This document shows, piece after piece, positions 23,801-35,800 of a DNA stretch of 64,000 bases. Source of the stretch: Bradysia coprophila (taxonomy: Eukaryota; Arthropoda; Insecta; Diptera; Sciaridae). The stretch lies in the NCBI RefSeq assembly GCF_014529535.1, contig NW_023503313.1, positions 3,712,800 through 3,776,799 on the forward strand, in the 5' to 3' direction. A program made the position numbers and the translations under genes. Numbering within the stretch: position 1 is the first letter of the stretch; each line of letters begins with the position of its first letter. Below the pieces are notes generated by a model. It was not told where the DNA came from and did not search any database. It worked only from the letters and a program-made list of their open reading frames with translations.

Positions 23801-26800
23801 AACAAATTCCATCATTTATTGCTGAATACCATCAACTATTTCTGTTAACATTTCAAAAGCCTTTAACACCGAAAATGGATTTAAAAGTTCGTTCGTCAAA
23901 ATTTCTATTGAAATACATAAATGTAACATTATCATTGCATATTAATTCGGTAAAAATAGAAATAACTTTAAATGAAGGAATAAAATTAGATTTGATAATC
24001 ATCTTTATGCGTATGTTCTTGAGATCTTCCTTTTATTTCATTAAAACAATAAATTTATTGTTGCATAGTCCATTCTAAATACAGACGACTTTATTCATTT
24101 AGTCAATATTCAGCATGCAGGTAAAGTTAAGTAATACATCCCACAACTAATTTGAAGATATAATTCAGCACACAGCAAATATATACCTGGGAACCTCACA
24201 ATATTCCTACGAGCTGAATAATATTGTTGCCGGAACTATATTTTGAAAATATTCATATTACATGTTTATTGTAATACAACACACGGGAACATTATTCAGT
24301 CTGCAGCAAATATATGCAGCACACAACAAATGTCGAATTTGCCGAATTTTCCGTGCACACATTCATTCAAAACTGTTTATTACTTGTTTATAAGACGTAT
24401 ACAGTTTTGATTTTGTGTGGATCAGCTGAATCAAATTCATGCTGAAAATTTCTCTGCCTCTAACTGTATACTATGCACAGACCAAAAGTTAAGAACATTA
24501 TTCCCAAAAATTCTTATTTAAAAATTGTACGCGTACATTAACGGTGATAACCAATTATTCGATTGCTGTATTTTATGATTTTATTTTCCGTTAATTTGCT
24601 ATTTAATTTATAGATTTGAAGGCTAGTCAAGTGAACTGTATTCAACAATAAAATGTTGAAGGTATGTTATTCAATGCAATGTACTTTAATTGGTGTTGGA
24701 ACGGTCCTATTGGTTATGCTAATGCAATTAAGTGACCCCTGTTAACCATTGATTTTCTATCTATATAGATTAGATAAGAACCTCAATTCGACCTGTATGT
24801 CATTAAAAGCTAACAATAAAAATGGTCTTGCCATTTCATCCCATTTCAGCCTTCATTTTTCATTTGATTCCAAAAATAAAATATTTTTTTTCGATTCCAA
24901 ATTTACATCAACAATTTTATGATTCCAGAAAAAATTTATCCTACAAACCAGTACCACTCCCGATGGTGTATCGGTCATCGGTGTTGTGCCTATCGATCAG
25001 TCCGATTCAATCGATGATGCTCCGATTACCGTATCCACAATAACCAGCAATTCTGGTGCATCGTCACCGAATAGTTCAACATCTCAGCAACTCACCGCTC
25101 AAGTGGCTGTCGTCCAAACGCAAACCGACAGTGACGCTGGACCACAATTCATAACAGTGAATGGTGAGTAGATTTAACGTTTAAACCATCCAATACACAA
25201 ATACCAATCATTATACTTTCTCGTGTTTGCCCAATATTTCTTTTAAAAATAAACGAAACAAACAAAAATAATTATTAGCTGAAGGATCCGTCCGTTCTTA
25301 CGCACCACTAACCACAGTTGGTAAGTTTGTTAAATTGACACAAAAATAGATGTTGTTAGTTTTCCATATTGAAATGCATGATTCGTACAACAATGAGAAC
25401 AATATGATCAAATAAATGAAATCGTAAACAAATCACAAATGTTTACGTTTTATTGTGCGGTCACTTATGAGGCTTCTTGTCGATTATCATCATCCACATA
25501 AAATATCGTTTGTGCACAATTGAAAATTTTCGGTGTTTGTTTCTTCTCTCTACTGCTGTCAGACATAGGGAGCTGTTTGATGTTTACAAAATATGATAAG
25601 CATAAGTCGGGAAAAACTATTTATTTATCCACCTGTGAGATTGTGTATCAGTTTAAATGTCGGAACGATTACGATCTCTAACAAAAGGTTTCGCAAACTT
25701 TATGGGGTGGTTCGTGTATATTGTGAATTGATTCATTCGTTTTGTTATAGCGAACGCATTTGATCCCATCAAAGAAATCGTAATTCTTCAACAATTTTTT
25801 TTTTGATTATTCCATTCACTCCATCCACTCTAAATGTTTAACCATACAAGTGCATCACCGAGGGTACGAATATATTTTCATTTCGTAGATCTTTTCCATT
25901 TGATGTACCGTGATTTTTCATTTCATTTGGGGCATTATCTTTATTCATTCCCTTGCAACACCATTGGACCGTTTGCCATCGTCGGTGCCCGAGCAGGGGA
26001 AAACGTGTATGTGACTCTAATAGTTTACCTCTGAATTAATACCATACCATCAGCTCATATATCCATATAGTGTGTACTCTGATGCATAAGCTCTAATCCC
26101 ACATTATATGGATAATGGCACAATATTTTTATTTAGACTGGAATGATAATTATCGTACCTATCCGACGTAAAAACCGTATACACGGCGTACAGCGAGCGT
26201 ATCAGCCCCTGCCAAAAAACATCGAGATATATATTACAATTCAAATTGCAAACGGAGGGTTGAAATTATTAGTTTTTGATGCATCCGCGCGGATTAATTA
26301 CATCAGATTAAATGTGAAGGTGTATCCATACTTTTGTATCGCATCATTATAAAGGTAACATCAAAAACGATACTATTGAATGGGTTTTATTCGGATCAGA
26401 CATGTGTTTTGACAACATTTCAATGATAATTTCATGTGACTGGTTGTATACCAGTTATAAAATGAAATTAATCCTCGACTAATTGGAACAAATTCTAACT
26501 AATTAAAGTTCGTAATAATGATGGCGGGGCTTTCTAAGGTATCAATATGTAATTGCAAAAAGTTTGCGGATGCGGGGAGAGGGTTGGTGAATTGAATTTT
26601 TTTTTTGATTCGTTTTTATCGTTCAAATGGAAAATTCTTCACTTTTTTTGTGTACGCTTGAATCACCAGAACACGATCAATTCAAAATATTTTTTCGTTT
26701 AATGCTTATCGACCAACGTAACTATAGAATTTTTACATTGTCCACGCTAAAATTGCATGCAATGACGAGATTTTTTTAGTTATTGTTACTGATGTTGAAT

Positions 26801-29800
26801 GGCACCAAAATGAGTTGTGGGCGGAACCATATATTTTGTGCGTAAGCTTTCAACTCTGTGTGTACGCACACTATTTAAATTCTGTACGACAACATAACGT
26901 AACTAAAGAAGGCATATCATCAAACTATAAGACAATATGTTTATACGGAGCATCATGTCTGCTCCGTATAAACATATTGTTATTAAATTATATCAAACTG
27001 TTACTAGACTGTTAGACCTGACTTTGAACCTGAAATTTGAACCGCTAAGGCAACTAGGTCCCACCTGTTGGGTGGGTCAGATCCCTTGACTGTTTGTCTG
27101 AGCTTCTCAATAGTATTTATACTGGCAATGATTTGTTGATTTATTTCAATGAAATGTAATTTTGTATGTTGATGGCCACAAAAACGCATTTAGAAGAAGA
27201 ACTACTAGAACGGTCTAATAAATCTCTCATTGATGACATAATTCTAGTTAGTTTAATTGAAAATCTTCGAAACGTTGTCTATAAAATGACACGGTGAAAA
27301 ATGACACATGTTTACAATTAAACTTGAACTCGTGTGATTTCACATTCGTCAATTTTTGTTCTATTTATTCGGTTTTGTTTACAAGGCAAAGTTACATAAC
27401 AAGAAAAATACTATTGAAAAAGATACAAAAATTCTGTTAGCAACATGAGCTTGTCCGTTAGACCAACATAATCTATCTTGGAACCTAACCGCTGGAATTA
27501 ATTCCCTTCTCTACCAAACAATTTTTTTTAAATCGGTTGAGAATTACTCTAGTTGTCGTGTTAACAAACAAAGAGCAGAAAAGGCTTCTTTCGAGAACTT
27601 CTCCCAGATGGTTGAACCGATACCACCCATTTTCGAACTTGACCTGAGGATTTCAATACCCTTAATCATAGTGAACGTGTTATGTACGGTGCATTTTCTT
27701 TTGTAAAACCCATGACTTACAGTCAAGGGAATTATTTCACATGACCTCACAATCGAACTTGGTGTTGATTGGAGGTATTAAAGATCTATTGAAAACTGAT
27801 TGCCCGAACGTTAATTTATCCTTCTAAATTTTTTGTTGATTTGCACATTTTGTCTTTAATTTTCTTTGTAATAAGATTTGCACATTAAAGACGTCGACTG
27901 TGACGTCATGTAAAGCAAGTGTAGACCTTAAATATAGGTCTGGCCCTCGACAATTTGGAAAAAAAAGAAACACTTTCTTTGAGTAAATTCAATGGTTTTG
28001 ATTGAAGAGCAATCATTCCCAGTGTTCGGATGAAAAAGTTGTCTAAATTACTCAAAAAATGTCTGGTTTGCAGTAATTATTGGATCATCAACGGGGCTCC
28101 AACTATTCAACTTTCAAATTAATTGTCGCCACAAACTGCAAGTTCAAACATTTTGAATTAATGTTCGAATGAACAGACTCATCTCATTCAAAATTGCTAA
28201 ATTGAACGAACAAAAATCTCATAATAATGAAAAGTTTCAAGAACCATGTCTGTCAATGTCCAAACATATTTTGATTTACTACGATAGCCACTGAAACGAT
28301 AGTTATTTGTTTACTGGGATACGACAATAGGAAGTTACAATAAGAGAGAAGTTGATAATTCCTTTTTTCGAGATCAACAAAGTTTTTCGTGTGTGAATAA
28401 TCATTTTACATTCGACTTTCATCGAAAACACGACTTTTATTCGAATTCGCATATTTAGAAAATGTCAAAATGTTCCCCGCTAACACATAGACAAATTTGT
28501 AATCTCTAGGGATTAAATATTGGAAATTGTTCACCTAGAGTTAACAAACTGGAAAGCACCGTGTATATGATACAAATTGATCATATTGTAGTAGACATAG
28601 CAAACTGAGAGACTTCTCTCTCTTTAAAAACGAACGCTGTCAAGAATCGTTGTCGTGTTGTTGCAATATTTTTGTGTGTTATTGAAGTGATCGACATTAT
28701 TTTGTGTTTGTTTGGTGCTTAGTTTCGGAATAAATTGATAATTTTTGTTGTTTTTCGTGATTTTCGATGAAAGGCGAATGTAAGAGCCATTAAATGACTC
28801 GAGTCGAGAAAGGTTTCCTCGGTTCACAAACACGCATTCTCATGTTACAATACCCTCTCAGCTAACACATACACCTCGAATTTTTAAAAACCGTTTTTTG
28901 CCCCTTGTAATTTAAAATACTATTTCTTCACGAAACGAAAGTGAGACAGTTTCTATTTTATCCCCGTGGGAGGTAAAGAGAAAGTGGAAATATTCTCGGC
29001 TGAATTGTCATCAGACAAAACTTCTCTAAATGCAATTTCGTCAAGGTATTTTGTGTGATGAAATCAAGGTTATTCACACCGCACACATTTTCTTTTTTCA
29101 GAACTTGCTGAACTTAAGACTGTAAATAAACTCCAATAAAATGATTTGAATAGCTGGGCGTTGTCATTGTTGTCGAATGTCCATTCAGCCGGAATATTTT
29201 TCGATTGAAATAATTTGTATCTAAAAGACGAAACTATTGATGAAACAGAAGTGACACAAAGCATAACAAAATTTAACATCAAATGAAGATCGTCAATTTT
29301 ATTCAAATCCTTTTGGCAATGTCTCGGGTTCTCTTTGGCATATTGTTATCACAATCCCACACAATGTTTTCAGGGAATACTAATTCCATTTTTCTGTTGT
29401 GCAAAGAATAACCGTAAGGAAGTGGTTTTGATCTACTTCATAAGTTTGAAAGTTTATTCTCAAAGGTAAAACAATTTAGAATCTTGTTAACAACTTGTTG
29501 TGGTTAATAGAAACTCTTTTTTTGGTTACCATTATCACAGATGCATTTGAATTTCTGTTCCCAAACGTTCGCTAAATTACACATAAACTATTCATCGCAA
29601 CTAACTGTCTCTTATTACACCACACTGCGCAATTATGATTGTTTTCGAAAACATTTCGTTTTTCATTCAAGACTTTATTATCGAGCAATGTAACTATAAA
29701 TTGAGTAAAATTTTAATAAAAACTTTGTTACAACAATATTTTCCAACCATTTTGAAACACACGTTACAGTGCAATTGAATCTTCCACCGGAAAATTCTCT

Positions 29801-32800
29801 TGCTCCCCGAAAGCGCAACAATGTAATCTCGATTTTCTCTAAACATTCATTCATTGAACGGCACAGAGCATCGTCAACCATCCAATCGCTAAGTTACCAC
29901 ATTGAGATGATATTGTTTGTAGGGATGCTGTATATGAGTTGATTGTAAATAAGGGAGGAACCAACTGTGTCAAGCGCCGCCTCTTAAACTCAGATGTATA
30001 TATGATGCTGGTTTGTGTTATAATAGCAATAGGGCCCGAATTTACAAATACTTAAAATGTACGGGAAAATTGCTCTGTGCTGTTATATTGTGCGCGATAA
30101 TTTGTTTATCCTCAATGTCATATGATCGATAAGAGGTTGTATTGAATGCTTAATTTGTGCGATATTTGCACAGAATTCTTGTTTTGAGTTTTTTTTTGTG
30201 ATCACTCTCACTTTTCGCGTAGTAAGTTGAAGTTTTTATTGTTGTTGTTGTTGATGATGATGGTGATATATAGTTGTTGTAGCTGTTCAATTTGCAAATT
30301 CATCTTGACATCTTTTAGTTGGCGAATTAGGTGGTAGGTATGTAACTACTACATACATATACACACGTCCATCAAATCATTTATTTCTATGTGTACATAT
30401 ATATAGGTTTTCTTGATTCTAATACACCAATCTATTTTTAAGAAGGGTGAATCATTTAATGGTAGGTATACATCAAAACAAAATGTTCCGTCCAAATAAA
30501 TAAAAGCATATTGCTTAGATATTTCCCGAATACCCATTCAGTTGAGATTTTACCGTCGCGTAGGCCGTTGCCAGGGTGCTCTATGTGAAAGTTCCTTTCA
30601 CTTTCCGGTTGTTAGTGGAGATATATACTAATTTTATATCTGACGGTGTTGTGAAATGAGATCATTTTTCATTTGCCCGATATTTGAACTAGAGCGTTTC
30701 CAATAGATACAATATTTTCTTAATGAAAATTACGGCTGAATAAAAGAAAAACAAATTGAAATTCGCCTTTAATTGTTTAGTGCATTTGAACAAACAGTTT
30801 TGTGTTTTTTAATTTTTATTTTTTTTAATTTTCTTTTTGTTCGACTTGTTTTTTGATTGTTTCTAATTTACTTATGCAAAAAATCGTTTTGCTTAGTATA
30901 CTGTGCAATGATGTATCGTCGGCAACATAATATGTCATCATCATATTGTGGTAATTATTTGATTAAATCAGGATTTTTAGACTTAAATTACTATTGAACA
31001 GAGTTTTATCCAGACGAGACAATAGAAATTAGAAAAAAAAAACTAAAAAAAACAATGTTCAATTGCTTAATTCAGTCGGACATAGATTGGGTCGCCAGCC
31101 CACTCTCGGCTATTTATAGCAAAAACGTTTCACTTCTAAATTGGCATACCAGCTCGCGATATGCCTAACATTATTTTTCTATCAAAAGTGAAAACGTATC
31201 AGCAGACTCTTGGAACTAACTCTTCGAAGTGACTTTTTCAACGAAATTCCAATCTTTTTTTAATTTCGGACACATTAGGCGTCGTCCAAAAAGGACGACA
31301 CGCTTTTTTCCGATTTTTTGAGGTATGTCCATCCTATGTCACACCATGTCCGATTTTTGATTATCGGTGTACATCCCCCAAAGCGGACGTCCATTCAAGA
31401 GAATTAAAGTAAATCGTCAAAAAATTTAATCTAAAACAGAAAAAAGACAAAAAAAACACAATGAAAGTCATGGTTCGATTAACTGCCGTAGAAGAATCGA
31501 TTTCTGAGGATTTTGATGGCTTTGCGAGCTTTGTCCACGTTGGGAAAAAATGTGACTTGGATTTTAATTCTACGTCTTTCCACTCAATACATTTTTGGTT
31601 CATTAATTCGTGAACATTTTTTTGTGATTTTATATTCTTCCAGACTGTGGTCACTTAGTCTCTTATCAATTGATTTTAGGGGATGTGCCTTACGATACGA
31701 TTTTAATAATTTCTCATACAATTTGTATTCTTCCATTTCTTTTTTTTCAGTCGATTGCTCGCGTTCACATAGATCACATAACAAAATATGAAAATACTCA
31801 CGTAGAATCACTTTTAATTGTTACAAGATGGCAATGCAACCTAAATCATATAATGTACCAGAAAAAATTAGTTTGCTTATCTGATGTATCTGATTCTGCA
31901 TTTAAATTGACTCCGCTTTTTTGTATGGTAAATCAAACACTACCAACTTTGTGATACCAAGTCACTTTGCCTTTCAAAATGTTGGAACAAAGAAAGGACG
32001 TCCGATTTCGGAGAATGTAGGTCGAACGTTTTTCGAAAAGCGGGTCCGTCCCTATGAGCGTGACGTCCTTTTTGAATGACGCCTAAATCGCTTACGACTG
32101 TATCAATTGCTTATACGTACCAATTCCTCAAGAGTTTCAGTATGGAATACAAAGTCGAAATAAATTCGCCCTGTTGTCCGACCGACGGTAAATATTTACA
32201 AATTTTGAAAAGATTGAACCACATAAGTTTGTCAAAAAACAAGTCCTCAAAGAAAGCTCATTTGTTATCTAGTCCTAATGAACATATTTTTCAAGCTCTT
32301 TGTATTGACCGTTGAATGGTAAAACTTTGCGAACAGTGATCCAAAATTTAAACAGTAAAAGCAACGTACAGGACACAGTGAAATGAACATAAACTTAGGC
32401 TAAATGTGGAAGTGAAAGTAAAAATTGTATTCTAAGTTGCACTTCAATCGGGCGGAATACTACTTGGTTAATTTCTATTAACGAACTGTATACGTTGCGT
32501 ATGCTATAAGATTAGATCACAAAACTTTCCTTGTTCACATTACATGATATAATCTTTCAGATCAAACGTACAATCAGCATCAACATTTTCCTAAATACGA
32601 ATTCAAAACTCTCTCGGAGAAATGTGATGTTATGTTTAGTATATTTGCTGCGGCTTACTGTTTCTAGTAAACTGTAACGCGACACGTCTTGAAAATATTT
32701 CACCTGTTAACAATACTTGAGGTTGTTGTCAGACTGAGTCTGAGTATGTACAGAAGGAGTCTATTTATAAAAAATAACAAATTCTCGTTCGTCTTGTCGA

Positions 32801-35800
32801 CAAAGGATGTTTTACTAAGTTGTTCTACTCTACCCGTGTCTCGTTTTTTGACGAAAAAACGGGAAACCAGAAAGATTTTTCACTTTAAAAATTTCTGAAA
32901 TATGTGATTTGAGTCATTTTCCTTTCCACGCCAATTCTACCTAAGGTCTTTAATTTTGCAACTGTAGAATTAAATTAATTAATTAAAATCAATTAATTTT
33001 ACATGCATCGAAAACCGTACTTTTTATGTTTCAAGCACTACTTTCGACGCTCTCTCGAAAACTCTACTTTTTATACATAGTCATGTAATAGTTCATTTCG
33101 TACCTAGGACTAAAAGTCTTGGCGTGTGATAGCCGAAGGCGAGTTCTGGAATCGAATACTAATACTAATAAAAAAGACTTTTAGTCAGTGGTACAAACAG
33201 TATTTTTCATATCGGACGAAGTCGCACTTTTTGGGTCCTAGGTATGAAAAATAGTATTGTTTTGATGAAATGTCAAATCGCCACAGTAAATTTTCAATCT
33301 CAGTCTCAGCCTCGGCCAGAAAATAGTTCCGCGTGTCCTAAACAAAAGTTACGACTAATAATTCTAAAGTCTCATTAATTTATTGAAACAATTTTAGTGT
33401 TGTGAAAATTTGATTTTTATAAATAATTTGGCGTCGTTTGTGATATTTAGTGATCACTTCCTTGAATTTATGTGCTTAGAAATCCCTGCAATACGTTTAG
33501 TGTTAATACAGTCGGTGAAATATGAAGAAAACATTCAAAAAATATGTTGCCTTTCAGGTAGACAAAAATTCTTGACATGTGTGTTGTGAAGATAGTCTTA
33601 AGTGACACATTAAATCTGAAATTATTTATTTAATTTAAAAACGAGTTTTTGGCGGAAACGTTTTTATTTCAAAGTGCGTAAGTTTCCGATTAAATAAAAT
33701 AGTGGTAAAGGCATAACTATTGAGGATCTTTAAAATGGCATCATTAGTTAAGAGCGCTCATCCCTTGGCAAATTTCTAGCCTACATTTGTGCGCAAAAAT
33801 ATTGGTTTTTTGAAGAATTACACATTTTCCAAGTGTTTCTCCAAGTTATGACTATCAAACCAATTTTTTCTTTAAAAGTAACAGATTTTTGCATGCTTTA
33901 ATGGTTTTACTTTTTCAAAAAAAGATTTTGGCTCAGAGAAATCATCAAAAAACGAATATTTTTGCGCACAAATGTAGGATAGAAATCTGCCAAGGGGTGA
34001 GCGCTCTTAAAGTTAATTGGCAAAGGCTATTGCTGTTTCCATAACGTTCCCCGCAATGAAAAATTTGCTTGAAGGATATGAAGTGAATCCGAGGTAAAGC
34101 CGAGGTTGACAACGCATCGAATGCAAAAGTTAAGAACAAGATTTTACGTATGTCAGAGTCTGAGAGATGTATTCTCATTTTTAAAAACTACAAACGACAA
34201 TTTTGGACTGAACGTTACGAGCGTTTTTTTCTTCTTCGAAAAATCAATGAAGTTTTACTGTTATCTGGGTTTAAACGAGAGAGACAGTTCAAACCGTTAA
34301 CCGTAAAGCTAACACGAGTCGAAAATGAACGGTAGGGATACAGGTGCTTGAAGACTTTGAAACCCTTTATCAAATGCAGAATGCTTCATACCAAAAGCCG
34401 AAGGCAAGGGCTATGATACCCACTAGGCAAAATACCAATTTCCAAACAATTACGTAAGATATTTTACTTACAAAGTCCTCCGAATGTGTTTTAATGCTAG
34501 TATTTATCACCGAGTCACAAGGTTTCTCAATAAATCGATGAAAGTTTTAATCTTCATCACTGAGTCTAGAAAACGAAAGTTTTTGTCGAAACGTCGATTT
34601 ATATGAAAAATCAAATAATTTATTGGTGGCTGTTATAGTATGGAATAAAATCCAAAAAAATATCATGAATGAATATCGTAACATGACAGAGGACGCAAAC
34701 AGAAATCTAATATCCACTAGCTAAACGTTCGTTTTTGCTAAAATTCCGTATAAAATATGATGCGAATGTGATGTAGTCGACACAACCACTTTGAATATTA
34801 AATCGATTAACGTTGATCTGTCAGTAGTTCAGGTTCATAGTAATAACACTTATATTTGAAACATAAAGTAGAACTGTGGTTATCTGGTACGCGTAATATT
34901 CGAGCGTTGTTCAATAGATGCATAGTTATTAAAATAAGATTTCCAACCAGATCTTACACTCTCGATGAGTATTATTCATGGTTAGCACTAAGCACCTTTC
35001 GTACTGGGACGTTAACTTTCTAAACTTTTTGAAATTTCTTCCATTCTGGCATGTAAGGTCATGGACCGTGATTTGGGAATGTGAAAGCCAACCGATATGA
35101 ACCACAAATCACGGTCCACATGAATCGTGTTCTAAGTATTAGCGTTTTGCCGGTTCATGTATTTTATGTGGAATCAAGATTCACATATCGTGATTCACAG
35201 AAAACATTAGTTTTAATTAACGAAATTAATTATTTTTAGTTTAATTATGGCGCATTCGCTCTAAAAATGGAGTGCGATAATAATTACGCTATAAGAAATA
35301 CATGTCGCAATAATATTAGCGCAATTTTATTCGAGCGCAATTACTACAAAGTTAGATGTTCAATCTTCGTGATAAAGTTGACCATTGTTCCCTAGCTTCA
35401 AAAAGTTCCAAGAAAGTACCGTTTAAAGTTAAAATTATTCGAAGTACCGCAAATCACGGTCCAGGACCTTATCTGCAACTGAACTAAAATTACTTTTAAA
35501 CCAAAGTCCAATTAGGACCATGGTTTTATAGCTTTGTAGGATCTAATTTGACGATGAAGAAATATTTTTGATAATTTCTAGATTTTCGGCTAAGTCAGCA
35601 TAGAGTAAGAAATGACGCTCGAGTATTTTTATTTTCAATCCCACACTCAATCCCATTTTTAACATGTCAAATCATTATTTCCATTTTTACCATTTTCTAA
35701 TCATTGTTCATTTCTTCATCCGTTAGTGTCACAAAATGATAATGTTACGTCTCATGGGACTTACCACGTGCAATATGTAGACAGCGAGCTTTACTCATCC

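Noticed and set aside
25834-26034. 66-aa ORF as an alternative Rfx exon
   Set aside because: No good 3' splice site and no RFX-like sequence.
30230-30270. GTT/GAT triplet tract as coding poly-amino-acid repeat
   Set aside because: Short intronic microsatellite without an ORF.
31361-31954. Overlapping 75-97 aa ORFs as a real intronic gene
   Set aside because: They lie wholly inside the 806-bp TIR element and are fragmentary in every frame.
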